DNA of 64,000 nucleotides from Strongylocentrotus droebachiensis (taxonomy: Eukaryota > Echinodermata > Echinoidea > Camarodonta > Strongylocentrotidae). Below, piece by piece: positions 1-12,739 of the stretch. Position numbers and translations under genes: made by a program. A model generated the notes under the pieces. It ran no database searches. It was given only the letters and a program-made list of their open reading frames with translations, and had not been told where the DNA came from. Within the stretch, counting starts at the first letter, position 1. Each line of letters begins with the position of its first letter. The stretch lies in assembly GCA_035222895.1 (NCBI GenBank), contig JAVYIG010001608.1, positions 62,001 through 126,000 on the forward strand, given 5' to 3'.

Positions 1-1400
1 TTGCACAATGATCATTTTCTATCTAAAACTTTGGAAGTTAGAAATAAAACCAAACATAACATTTTTTCTCATCCTAACCCTAAACCTAAAAACAAAGGAA
101 TTCCCAATCCATGCCCTTACCACATATTTTTTTTAATGAAATAGTCCGGACTCTTGAGCAAATATTGATAATGGCTTTGGAATGCACTGATTAGTGGTTA
201 CCATCATAACCTTACAACATACATGTACATGTATGTATTTTGTGTACTGTAGTATAATAAACAGGTCTTAAAAACATACTGTACAGTACAGTAAATGTAA
301 TCCACTAGACAACTTCAGAACATGTATCTTTAAATGTAAAATGTAGTACCTTGTACACCATTTCATTTCACAAACGAGCAAGTTTCCTTTGTTTCAATCA
401 AGGTCATTTTCATTTGAAAATCAAATTATTCATCATTCTATCTTTTCTTATTTAAACTTTTCAAGCAACACTTACTTCCGACCCCTACAGGCAACCACCT
501 TCCCCATCATATGATTCATATCCCATGACTATTTCACTTTGAAAAGTTTCCAAAAATGTTCATAAATCCGTCAAATGGAATTTTTTTTTGGCACAAAATA
601 CAACTCTGTGGAAAATCCTGTTAAAGAATTACTGGTACCTAAAAAAAAATTCAAAAAAAAAAAAAAAAAACACTTTCAGTTTTGTGAATCACGAGATGTT
701 TGATTTACAGTACATAAGACCTAAAGACATGTACAGGTCAAGATAAAAACTATGATAAAATGTTTTTTCTTCTTATGAATGCAAATACAGTTACAATTGT
801 ACATGGGAAATGTTGTTTCCGTATTGTTTTTTATTCAATTGAAGAAAAAAAATCTGATGATTAACGAGATGACTTTTTTCCACCTTTTTAGTACAGTGGT
901 AATCAATTAGGGAAAATACCTTGAAATTAAAACAAATCACAGTTACTAACCAAATTTGACCAAATAAAACAATGTATACCGCATTTGATTTGAAAAGTGA
1001 CCCCAATAAATGCATACAAATTTTAGGAAGTATTCAATTAACCACATCATTATACATGTACATATTTCAAATTCCACATTATAAATAGACCATAACACCA
1101 TTTTCTCACGGCCTTCATAATTTATGCTGCCTGCGACCTACATGTACAGTATGTAACCAAATATCAAAATGCCACACCTCCACCTACATTGTACATGTAT
1201 AATGAAATTAGTCTACATTTACAGACACTACATTGTAAATATCCACTCTAATTGTACTCTTTATATGGACCAGTATACATAATGTACATGTACTGTACAT
1301 GTACATGTAGTAAAAAAAAATTAAATAAATAAAATGTATTACATTTTAGTATAATTTGCAGATTAGAAGCATCTAATCTGTATGTACAGTACATTATATG
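1..1400. other. AT-rich flank without recognisable genes
   Basis: Rich in ACATGTACA words; a hydrophobic open frame at 791-1015 (minus) has no supporting features. Confidence 0.5.
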
Positions 1401-1402
1401 AT

Positions 1403-1530
1403 CTACAGTACATGCACATCTACAGTACATGCACATCTACAGTACATGCACATCTACAGTACATGCACATCTACAGTACATGCACATCTACAGTACATGC
1501 ACATCTACAGTACATGCACATCTACAGTAC
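1403..1530. repeat. 17-bp minisatellite, left part
   Basis: About 7.5 near-perfect copies of ACAGTACATGCACATCT. The array is cut at GTAC (1527-1530) by the large insertion and resumes at 19236. Confidence 0.95.
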
Positions 1531-1555
1531 AGTTCCGCCTGCGATCAACGTCACA

Positions 1556-3656
1556 GTGGATCGCGCGCATACGCGTGCACTTGCGCGCGAACGCGATTGA
1601 TCGCGATCAGCTTAGTGCGTGGAAAACATTGCTAAAATGTAATGCAGTCCTTCCGTATGAAATGTCGCCCTCTGTTGGCGACATTTTCCCTTTTTATTTG
1701 TGTCAGTTATTGTTGCTATACTTACGCATATGTTGCGGCGGGAATCTCAAAGTGAAAACTAATCGGCGGGGAAAAAATATATTAGACGTTCATTTTTTGA
1801 CTAAATTGAAGGCGGATGACTTTTGAATTCGCTAAACCAAAATTAAATCGATAGACTTGTTATCTTATGAGACGCAATATTTATCTATTTTTTCAAAAGA
1901 CGATTTAAGTTGCGGCGGGAACCTCAAAGTGATAACTAATCGGCGGTGAAAAAATATATTAGACGTAATCTTTCAATTTCGATTGAATTTAAGGCGGTTC
2001 CTTTTTGAATTCGCTAAACCAAAATTAAATAGGTGGACTTGTTATCTTATCAGACGCAATACTATTTTTCAAAAGACGATTTAAGTTTCGGCGGGAAACT
2101 AATCGGCGGACAAAAATGTATTAGACGTTATCTTTCTATTTTTATTAAATTGAAGGCGGATCCTTTACAAAATATCTAAACCAAAATGAAATCGGCGGAC
2201 TTATTTTCTTTTATGACGCAATATTTGTTCTCTTTTTCCAAAAAACGATTTAAGTTGCGGCGGGTCTTTTGGGGGAATTTTAAAGTGAAATATATTCACA
2301 TCACAGTTGATCGCGCGCATATGCGTGCACTTGCGAACGCAATCGATCGCAATCACTTTAATGCATGGAATTGCTTAATTGAATGCGGCACTTAAGGGAA
2401 TACTATGTTATCTTTCTTTAGGCTAGTTGATTAAATTGAAGGTGGATCCTTTTCGAACTCTCTAAACCAAAATCAAATTGGTGGACTTGTTATCTTATCA
2501 GACGCAATACCTTTCTATTTTTCATAAGATGATTTAAGTTGCGGCGGGAATATGAAAGTGAAAACTAGTCGGTTACGAAAAAATATGTTAGACAATATCA
2601 CTCTATTTTTTATTAAATTGAAGGCGGAACCTTTTCGAACTCTCTAAACCAAAATCGAATCAGCTGACTTGTTATCTTTTATGACGCAATATTTTGTCTC
2701 TTTTTTTTTGGAAAAAAGATTGAAGTTGCGGGGGGTCTTTTGGGGAATTTTAAAGTGAAAACTGTTCACGTGGCAGTTGATCGCGCGCATATGCGTGCAC
2801 TTGCGAACGCAATCGATCGCAATCACTAACTTTAATGCATGGAAAACATCGCTGAACTTGAAGAATGCAGCAGTTTAGTGAAATCTATGTTACCTTTCTT
2901 TAGGCATATTGATTAAATTGAAAGTGGATCCTTTTTGAATTCGCTAAACCAAATTAATCGGTGGACTTGCTATCTTATCAGACGCAATACCTTTCTATTT
3001 TTCAAAAGACGATTTAAGTTGCGGGGGAACCTCAAAGTGATAACTAATCGGCGGAGAAAAAATATATTAGACGCTATCTCTTTTTCAAAAAATGATTTAA
3101 GTTGCGGCAGGTCTTTTGGGAAACTTTTAAAGTGAAATCTATTCACCTCACAGTTGACTGCGCACACTTCCGAACACAATCGATCGCAATCACTTTAATG
3201 CATGAAAACATTGCTAAAATTGAATGCGACAGTTTAGTGAAAACTATGTTATCTTTCTTTAGGCATGTTGATTAAATTGAAGGTGGATCCTTTTCAAACT
3301 CACTAAACCAAAATCAAATTGGCGGACTTATTATCTTATATGACGCGATATTTTCTCTTTTTCAAAAAATGATTTAAGTTGCGGCGGGTCTTTTGGGGGG
3401 ACTTTTAAAGTGAAATAATTTATATTCACATCACAGTTGATCGCGCGCATATGCGTGCACTTGCGAACGCAATCGATCGCAATCACTTTAATGCATGAAA
3501 ACATTGCTAAAATTGAATGCGACAGTTAAGTAAAAACTATGTTATCCTACTTTATGCCTATTGATTGAATTGAAGGTGGGTCAAAAATTTGTATGCCTAT
3601 ACCCCCGCCCCCCCCTCCCATTCACATGAAATACTAGTAGCGGATCTGTATCTTAC
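1556..3656. repeat. Subterminal repeat array of the large element
   Basis: Words GTTGATCGCGCGCATATGCG, TTGCGAACGCAATCGATCGC, AAGTTGCGGCGGG and CTAAACCAAAATCAAAT recur many times; the first motif sits at about 2307, 2777 and 3437, and in older form at 1555. It echoes the sequence next to the terminal repeat. Confidence 0.85.
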
Positions 3657-6015
3657 CGCGTAGCGCGGAAGCTCTGACGTTTCATTAAATTGTTAAAGAA
3701 AGAAGACGATTCGTTGTACCATTCTCGACTCTTAATCCTTGTCTAGATTCAGTTTCTTTTGACGTTTCATTAAATTATTAAAGAAACAAGACGTTTCGTT
3801 GTACCATTCTCGACTCTTAATCGTTGTCTGAATTCAGTTCCTCCCCCCCCCCCCACTCCTCTCTTCCCTCGCAAAGCGCGGAAGCTTTTACGTTTCATTA
3901 AATTATTAACGTAAGTAGACGATTCGGCGTACTATTCTCGACTCTTAATCCTTGTCTGAATTCAGTTCCTACCCCCCCCCCTTCCCGCGCGAAACGCGAA
4001 AGCTTTGACGTTTCACTAATAGAGAAAGAAGGCGATTCGTTGTACAGTTCCCGACTCTTAATCCTTGTCTAAATTCAGTTTCCTTTGGCGTTTCATTAAA
4101 TTATTAAAGAAAGAAGACGTTTTGTTGTACCATTCTGGACTCTTTATCCTTGACTGAATTCAGTTTCTCCTCCCCCCCCCTTCCCGCGCAAAGCGCGGAA
4201 GCTTTGGCGTTTCGTTAAATTATTAGAGAAAGAAGATGTTTCGTTGTACCGTTTTTAAATCTTAATCCTTGTCTGAATTCAGCCCCCCCCCCCCTTCCCG
4301 CGCAAAGCGCGGGAGCTTTGACGTTTCATTCAATTATTAAAGAAAGAAAGCGATTCGTTGTACCGTTTTCGACTCTTAATCCTTGTTTGAATCAAGTTCC
4401 GATTCCTCCGCGCATAGCGCGGAAACTTTGACGTTTCATTAATTTATGAAAGAAAGAAGACGTTAGGTTGTACCATTCTGGACTCTTTATCCTTGACTAA
4501 ATTCAGTTTCTTCCTCCCCATCCCCCCCTTCCTGCGCGAAGCGGCGGAAGCTTTGACGTTTCATTAAATTATAAGAGAAAGAAGGCGATTCGTTGTACAG
4601 TTTTCGACTCTTAATCCTTGTCTAAATTCAGTTTCCTTTGGCGTTTCATTAAATTATTAAAGAAATAAGACGTTTCGTTGTTTCATTCTGGACTCTTAAT
4701 TCTTAACTGAATTCAGTTCCCCCCCCCCCCAATCCCGCGCGAAGCGCGGAAGCTTTGGCGTTTCGTTAAATTATTAGAGAAAGAAGATGTTTCGTTGTAC
4801 CGTTTTTGAATCTTAATCCTTGTTTGAATCAAATTCCAATTCCTCCGTGCAAAGCGTGGAAACTCTGACGTTTCATTAAATTATTAAAGAAAGAAGACGT
4901 TTCGTTGTACCATTCTCGACTCTTTATCCTTGACTGAATTCAGCCCCCCCCCCCTTCCCGCGCGAAGCGCGGAAGCTTTGGCGTTTCGTTAAATTATTAG
5001 AGAAAGAAGATGTTTCGTTGTACCGTTTTTTAATCTTAATCCTTGTCTGAATTCAGCCCCCCCCCCCTTCCCGCGCGAAGCGCGGGAGCTTTGACGTTTC
5101 ATTCAATTATTAAAGAAAGAAGGCGATTCGTTGTACCGTTATTGACTCTTAATCCTTGTTTGAATCAAGTTCCAATTCCTCCGCGCATAGCGCGGAAACT
5201 CTGACGTTTCATTAATTTATGAAAGAAAGAAGACGTTTCGTTGTACCATTTTGGACTCTTTATCCTTGACTGAATTCAGTTTCTTCCTCCCCCCCCCTCC
5301 CTTTCTGCGCGAAGCGCGGAAGCTTTTGCGTTTCATTAAATTATAAGAGAAAGAAGGCGATTCGTTGTACAGTTTTCGACTCTTAATCCTTGTCTAAATT
5401 CAGTTTCCTTTGGCGTTTCATTAAATTATTAAAGAAATAAGACGTTTCGTTGTTTCATTCTGGACTCTTAATTCTTAACTGAATTCAGTTCCCCCCCCCA
5501 TCCCGCGCGAAGCGCGGAAGCTTTGGCGTTTCGTTAAATTATTAGAGAAAGAAGATGTTTCGTTGTACCGTTTTTGAATCTTAATCCTTGTTTGAATCAA
5601 ATTCCAATTCCTCCGTGCAAAGCGTGGAAACTCTGACGTTTCATTAAATTATTAAAGAAAGAAGACGTTTCGTTGTACCATTCTCGACTCTTTATCCTTG
5701 ACTGAATTCAGCCCCCCCCCCTTCCCGCGCGAAGCGCGGAAGCTTTGGCGTTTCGTTAAATTATTAGAGAAAGAAGACGATTCGTTGTACCGTTCTCGAA
5801 TCTTTATCCTTGTCTAAATTCAGTTTCTGTTGACGTTTCATTAAATTATTAAAGAAAAAAGACGATTCGTTGTACCATTCTCGACTCTTAATCCTTGACT
5901 GAACTAAGTCTCTCCCCCCCCCCCCTTCCCGCGCGAAACGCGGAAGCTTTGACGTTTCATTAAATTATTAGAGAAAGAAGACGATTCGTTGTACCGTTCT
6001 CGACTCTTAATCCTT
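3657..6015. repeat. Satellite with higher-order repeat of ~775 bp
   Basis: Monomers of ~90-120 bp carry GACGTTTCATTAAATTATTA, GATTCGTTGTACC, GACTCTTAATCCTTG and GAATTCAG, many joined by C-runs and GCGCGAAGCGCGGAAGC. Matching variant blocks lie ~771-776 bp apart (4277/5053, 4397/5171, 4531/5302), showing higher-order amplification. Inverted fragments lie at 9095-9300. Confidence 0.9.
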
Positions 6016-6482
6016 TTTCTTCTTACGTCCTCTTCCTTTCTTCTTTCTCTCTCTTTTTTTTTTTTGGGGGGGGGGGCGACCGCCCCCACCGCCACACCCC
6101 ATGGCTACGCGCCTGTATCCTCTCTGTTTCTTATTCCTACTCTCTACTTCTTTTTTTGCACTTTTGCGCTTCGCGCTTAACATTTAGCTTTTAGATTGAA
6201 TAAATTCATCAATTCCTGATGAAGCCGTACTTGAGCGAGAATTCAATTTATTCTTGTTTCATATACGGTTGTCTCATTTGCGTATGTATCATAAAAATGA
6301 GATAACAAAATGTATATTGATGGTTATCTTGCGAGTAATAACTACTCTCATCGGGCTCTCATTAATTTTTCTCTTCATTTTTTTGTAATGGTAATGTACA
6401 GGCCACCCCCCACCTGAAATATTGGGGGGGGGGGGATATATCCCCCCACCGCCTCCCCCCCCCCCCCGGGATCGACACCCAT
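6016..6482. mobile_element. Poly(G)/(C) elements between satellite and subterminal repeats
   Basis: Pyrimidine-rich DNA leads to G11 and CGACCGCCCCCACC...GGCTACGCGCC (6060-6115). A second pair of G/C runs is at 6425-6470. A mirror copy of the first (CAGGCGCATAGCC...GCGATCGCCCCC) lies at 8972-9060. Confidence 0.55.
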
Positions 6483-7266
6483 GCCCTATTTTGTATTAAA
6501 TTGAAGGCGGATCCTTTTCGAACTCTCTAAACCAAAATCGAATGGGCGGACTTATTATCTTTTATGACGCAATATTTGTCTCTTTTTCAAAAAATGATTT
6601 AAGTTGCGGCGGGTCTTTTGGGGGGGACTTTTAAAGTGGAATATAATATATTCACGTCACAGTAAGTTGATCGCGTGCATATGCGTGCACTTGCGAACTC
6701 AATCGATCGCAATCACTTTAATGCATGAAAACATTGCTAAAATTGAATGCGGCACTTAAGGGAATACTATATTATCTTTCTTTAGGCTAGTTGATTAAAT
6801 TGAAGGTGGGTCCTTTTCGAACTCTCTAAACCAAAATCAAATTGGCGGACTTGTTATCTTTTATGACGCAATATTTTCTATTTTTTAAAAGATGATTTAA
6901 ATTGTGGCGGGAATCTCAAAGTAAAAACTAATCGGTGGCGAAAAAATATATTAGACGTTATCTCTTTTTCAAAAAATGATTTAGAGTTGCGGCGGGTCTT
7001 TTGGGGGGACTTTTAAAGTGAAATGATTTATATTCACATCACAGTTGATCGCGCGCATATGCGTGCACTTGCGAACGCAATCGATCGCAATCACTTTAAT
7101 GCATGAAAACATTGCTAAAATTGAATGCGACAGTTTAGTGAAAACTATGTTATCCTACTTTATGCCTATTGATTAAATTGAAGGTGGGTCAAAAATGTGT
7201 ATGCCTATACCCCCCCCCCCCCCCCCCATTCACATGAAATCCTAGTAGCGGATCTGTATCTTACCC
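6483..7266. repeat. Second block of subterminal repeats; right half duplicates 3350-3656
   Basis: It repeats the GCGCGCATATGCGTGCAC units (about 6673 and 7046). From ~6960 it follows 3350-3656 closely, through CCTATACCCCC, CATTCACATGAAA and AGTAGCGGATCTGTATCTTACC. Confidence 0.85.
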
Positions 7267-8960
7267 TATACTGATATATATATCTCTATGATTCAAGCTG
7301 TCTTCATTTCCCAGCTCTCTTCATTTCCCAGGTTCCTCATATGATCTACATGTAGGCCTACTAGGTGTTTTTTTTTTTAATTGACACTTTTTATTGATAA
7401 TAATTCAAAACTTCTAAAGCCTAGTGCCCACTTTGCGATCTGCATGAGCTTATTAATTATCCGATTTTTCTCAAACCTTCACTAATGTGCTTCTTTGATT
7501 TTTCTCCATTTGTCCAAGCAATCTGCTTTATAAGAGGTTAATTCTCCTTTAATGATAATTCAGTGTAGGCCGCCTACAACATGTGACGGAAGAGTTGTTG
7601 TACCTGGATATTTCTACATCATAGTCGAGTGACATTATGCTAATTTGAGATTCACATGTATGTTTAAGGGCAAGGAGTTTTCTTATTATTTAATTTGTCC
7701 GATTTAATAGTTCAAACTTTCAACTATATATTTCTTTGATTTTTCTGTTTTCACACAATTACAATTGTTACTCGGGTTGGGTTTCCCTTGCATTTATGTA
7801 GCTAGTGTATTAAAACCAGAATTCGATCATTTACGTAAAACACACGTATATATACACATCTCAATTATCAAGATTACACCTAATTGCGTATGCACAGTTT
7901 GCTTTTCTAGTATCGCATGCATATCATGCGCACATGCCGGACATAATTACACACACAGTACCAGAACACTTATAGCACACGCGCTACATACACATACATA
8001 CATCATACGCATGTGTATAAATCACACTTGCACACACTACATGCAGACTAGACGCGCATTAGTACATAGTCGGTCGTCAGTACAGTGCGCTATGCACAAT
8101 AGAGCATGATGAGTATTAATGTTATGAGAATGAGGTCGCCTTTTCAGAGAGGTCAAGTCGTAGTCTATTTAAATGACGCGATTCGAGTTGGAGAATAATT
8201 TAACAAAATAATAAAATATATATTTCTGATATTTAGACAGGGTGGCTAATTTCCCTGATAGTGGTGGTTCCATGAGGCCCTGATTGGTAACAATAATATT
8301 CGATATGATATGAATACAAACTCGTAACAGCAAAAACCAAAATAAAGAACAAAATAAATATAGCCCCGAGACCTATACAAATACTTTGGTATCCTCGTAT
8401 TTGAATATAATTTTTGGGGAAAGGAAATATTGTTGCGTATTTATTATAATATAAATGAATTTAAAGACCGTAATTATTTTTTGTAATCCGATGAAAAGTA
8501 ATCATGAGTATTTTTAGACTATCAACAAAAGCATAGGCGTATAGATCATCAACCTCAAATTTTGTTATTTTGGGGCTTATGCTTTAGAAGTAAATATCAT
8601 TGTAAGGTTTATTATTGCATGATGAAGTCATTGAACAATGGTACATAGTATCAAGATAAGATCGATCTCAAAACAAAAATTAGAAAATGATAAGTAAAAC
8701 GAAAGCCCACACATTTTAACAAGTTGTAGTTCTGTTGTGTTTGAGTTGAGACAATTGAGAATGTCTCTCCCAGCTGAGGAGGTCGCGAAACTGTACTAAG
8801 AATCCCGAGCAGTTGTTACCAGACCTTTTAATATCAATTATAGTTATCGCACATTTGGTCAAACTGTTATTTAAAGAAATATAAATTCCAAGTACGTTCC
8901 TGGGGAACATTTGCTTTGTTCCTGTGTTTTAAGTTCACATTCTTCACCAATTTTAAATAC
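7267..8960. other. AT-rich internal segment of the large element
   Basis: No gene recognised. An open frame at 7765-8109 is ACAC/ATAC low complexity. A diverged copy of the foldback arm (TGAGACAATTGAGAATGTCT...CCCAGCTGAGGAGG) lies at 8740-8800. Confidence 0.45.
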
Positions 8961-9450
8961 CACTACAAGTCAGGCGCATAGCCGCGGGTGGGGGCGATCG
9001 CCCCCCCCCCCCACAAAAAAAAGAGAGAGAGAGAGAAGAGAAAAAAAGAGAGAGGACGTACACTGTAAGAAGAAAAAGGAGCAGACAAAGACAAGAGTTG
9101 AGAAGGGCACAACGAATCGTCTTCTTTCTCTAATAATTTAATGAAACTTCAAAGCTTCCACGCTTCGCACGGGAGGGGGGGGGGGTAACTGAATCCAGAC
9201 AAGGATTAAGAGTCGAGAACGAATCGTCTTCTTTCTTTGATACATTTAATGAAACGTCAAGCTCTCGCGCGGGAGGTGAAAAACTGGAATCAGACAAGGA
9301 TTAACAAAGCAATGGATTCTGAGTGGGGCATTCTGGTGGCATTACGAATGCCAATTGTATAAATCCGTGACGCCTCAGGTCAAAGGTTACCCGACAAAGT
9401 AATTAACTATTAGGTCTAAAAAATAAAAGATATCGTATTGCCCTCGGTCA

Positions 9451-9615
9451 AGGGGCGGATCTAGCTTTTTGCCAGGGGGGGGGGGGGGGGATGATTAAAA
9501 AAAAAAAATCCCAAAATCGCGCCATTTTACTTTTTTTTTCCCACTTGGCCGTCCAAGTGGGGGGGGGGGGGGGGGGGGGGTTAAACCGCCGAAACACCCC
9601 CCTAGATCCGCCCCT
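9451..9615. mobile_element. Poly(G) MITE with 14-bp inverted ends
   Basis: AGGGGCGGATCTAG (9451-9464) and CTAGATCCGCCCCT (9602-9615) bound G-runs of about 16 and over 20. It interrupts only the left foldback arm, so it is younger than the arm duplication. Confidence 0.75.
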
Positions 9616-10477
9616 GCGATCGGTCGAAAATCTTCTTCTTTTTTTGTTTTTATTTATTTTTCCTCGCCCTCTTTGGGCTGATCTTTTTCAGTTTTGAATG
9701 ATGTTTTTTGTTTCTATTTTTTCTCGCCCTCTTTGGGCTGTTATTTCTAATTTTTTAATGCTTTAATACATGTGTTTCAGCGACATCATTCCATTCGTAT
9801 CTTTTTAACATGTACTAATCCATGGTTTACAATGTTGTGTTGAGACAACACTCTCTGCTTCCCAGCTGAAGAGGTTATTTAACTGCCTGTACAACTTGCT
9901 AGCAATGTGAATATTGTTGACAAATTGTACAGGTAGTCCCGGGCACAAAGTGGTCTCTTTACTAACCAAAGAAGGGACCGAAACTGACACAGGAAAAGAC
10001 AGCCAGACACTTTTGCATGCAAGAGGTTCAAATCATAGCCTATTTCAAAATTTGTATCTAAACTGGCCCACTTCATAGAATATGCTCTTCATTCCTGTTT
10101 CAGTCCTGGGGATAGTTCCAAGTGTATGTTTGTATTCGTTTTTGAGTCTGAAATGAGTCAAATCTGAACACACACACACAAAAAAAGTTTGAACTCAAGG
10201 TATCTCCATGTTTTAATCCGAGTTGTACAATTTATAAAGTTACAAACCAACTTACACTTTCTGGAAAACTTTAATAAAGAAACAATATTTGAATAAATAA
10301 ACACAAATACATGTGTGTTTTCTTGCACACATGATTTTCTTCCACTTCTGCTACACACCGAATTGTACTTGTTTATGAAAGCACCAACATATCTGGAAGT
10401 ATTAATGTATAATTTTAGAAATGAGTCTTCTTGTACACATTATAGTTTTTACTGTCTATACTAATATCTGAATCAGG

Positions 10478-10712
10478 CGCGTACGCAGGGGGTCTGGGGG
10501 TCGGACCCCTCAATCTTTTTCTTTTTATATAAGAAAGAAATAATAATAATTTTAAAAAAATTGTGCTAAAGGGTGACCAAAAAAGGTGACACCCCCCCCC
10601 CCCCGCTTATTCAGCGGCTGGCTGAGTCGTTGCGAAATTTTTCATCAAATCTTGGACCCCCCCCCCCCCCAACAAAAAAGTGCTCTCCCCCCCCCCCCTT
10701 ATATGGCTCGTC
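10478..10712. mobile_element. Poly(C) element with CAGGCGCGTACGCAGGGGG end
   Basis: Three C-runs with AACAAAAAAGTGCTCTCC between them. The mirror of its start (ACGCGCCTGATTCAG) begins the right arm at ~16556. Confidence 0.5.
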
Positions 10713-12739
10713 GGATATAATTATTTGACAAAGTTATGCAAGAAATAGATCGCATACGATCCCATCTGATCGCAGACAATTACTGTGTGTTCTGGTAACA
10801 TAGAGGCTTGTGGATAGTTCTCAATGTTGTAGGGTAAGTTTGAAGAAGAAAAAAAAACAGAACCCTAACGTTTGAGATTTGGGGAGACATTATGGGGATG
10901 TATGAGAATTATCTTTCATGGGCGGAGATTCCTTTTCGAAGGTTTACAAACGTGTATAGTCGGGGGCTAGGTTAAGCCTTTCCAATGTATAGTTTAAATA
11001 AAACGACTATCAATCGATCTTTCCGTATTGTAGCTTTATGCTTGAATTTCATTGGCATTTATATTCCCCATTATGATGTAACTCCAAATTGTAAAATTTT
11101 AGAAAGTACACCTATATAATATGGTAGAAATGTCATTTTGTCATGAAAAATACACCTAGCCGCATACTCGGATAAATTATTCTAGCTCCTTGTTGCATGG
11201 ATAATAGGTGACGATTGCTCAATATATGGATAAGTTTAAAATGGGCTGGGGAGCTGCACCCCCCGCCCCCGTTGTAAAGATTCCTTGGAGAAAAAAAAAT
11301 ACGGGACCAATTTTTTGATTGCAATGTACTTTATGAATATAGCTTTGTACAAATTGCTCTAATGTTGTTCTACAAGAGGGGAGGGGGGGGGGGGGTCACA
11401 GAAGGGGGAGGGTGCACATTCTGAACCCCTCAATTCATTGTCTTAATGACGTGGACTGAAAATCATGACTATCACCTGGATCCACATCTCAATTTATGTG
11501 TCACTTAATTGACAGACTCTTATCCTGCATCATTTCCGATCACACATCATGTCCTACACAACAAACTGCTCCCATCCCAAAATTATTCTTTATTTTAATG
11601 GTGGTGGGGGGGGGGGGGGAGAGCATTTCAAGCGAGGGAGGGGGTATAGGACGAAAGTTCTGAACCACACCATGCACGAACATAATTATTTAAGACGGCA
11701 AATTATGTCTGTCACTTGGTACAGGTCTTATTTTATATAGTATTTGACCTATATCCTGATTTGACTCTGATAACACATTATCGGTTGTTAGGCATATTAT
11801 TCCCATAGCAACGGGAACTAAGCAATATATATCATTAAAGTATGATGAAAATGCATCATCTGACATTACACTTCCTATCAAAATAGTCATCTGCTTGGTG
11901 AAAGCATCTTCTCGCGATATATTCTATTTTTCACGGCACTATGTTACCGTTGCTAAGGAGAAGGCCCTTAGCAATCAAATTTGCTATTTTGGCTCACAAC
12001 AAAGTGTCAACTTTAGAGCGCTATAACTTTTTAGTTACAAAAGCAATAGACTTACAATTTGGATATGATATTAACCATCTGGTTTCTGAGCAGTTTTTCA
12101 GCAACTTTCAAGTCAGTCAAACCACGATCGATCATGTAGAAAACTCTCCATTAGAGAAAAATCAGTGACATTATTGTCTCATTTTTAATTTGGGCTTTAG
12201 CACTTTGATAAAGTCACTATCATTAAGTAAACCAACGGAAAGAAATAAATAAATGAAAGAAATGAATGCCAATATCACAATACAGCGTTTGAGCAATATA
12301 AAGAGAGATAGGTCGCAGGAGAGAGCGAAGCGAAAACTATTAAATATCGCTGATGTTACCGGCTATACAAAAAGTAAGCCAACGGAAAGAAAGAAATGAA
12401 TGAAGAAAATGAAGGGGCCCGGCCCCGTTGCCCCCCACCCATCCGCCACTGCTTCCTCAATTTTGTTAATTTCCAATCTAAATGGTCCATATACTCTAAT
12501 AATTGAACAATGTTGTTCGCATGTCACATGACATTACTCTGTATCGTTGTCCAGTCACAACAACGACTCACAAATAATGACAGATTTATTACATTCCAAC
12601 CACAAGAATGTCCTGAGTCGGCGCTCTTAGAACAAAGGCGCGTATAATATGCGGTGTTTTTTAACTTTGGTGTTGATTGACATGACACCTCATTTCAGAT
12701 AAGCTATCGGCCTATACAGTGCCTCCCAGAAAAAAACGA

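Noticed and set aside
791..1015. Hydrophobic minus-strand frame as a membrane-anchor exon
   Set aside because: One hydrophobic run in AT-rich DNA; no acceptor, homology or context support.
1382..1826. Open frames over the 17-bp minisatellite
   Set aside because: They are repeats of the 17-bp unit read in different frames; one runs across the transposon boundary.
7765..8109. 114-codon open frame
   Set aside because: His/Thr/Cys-rich sequence from ACAC/ATAC low-complexity DNA, with no domain.
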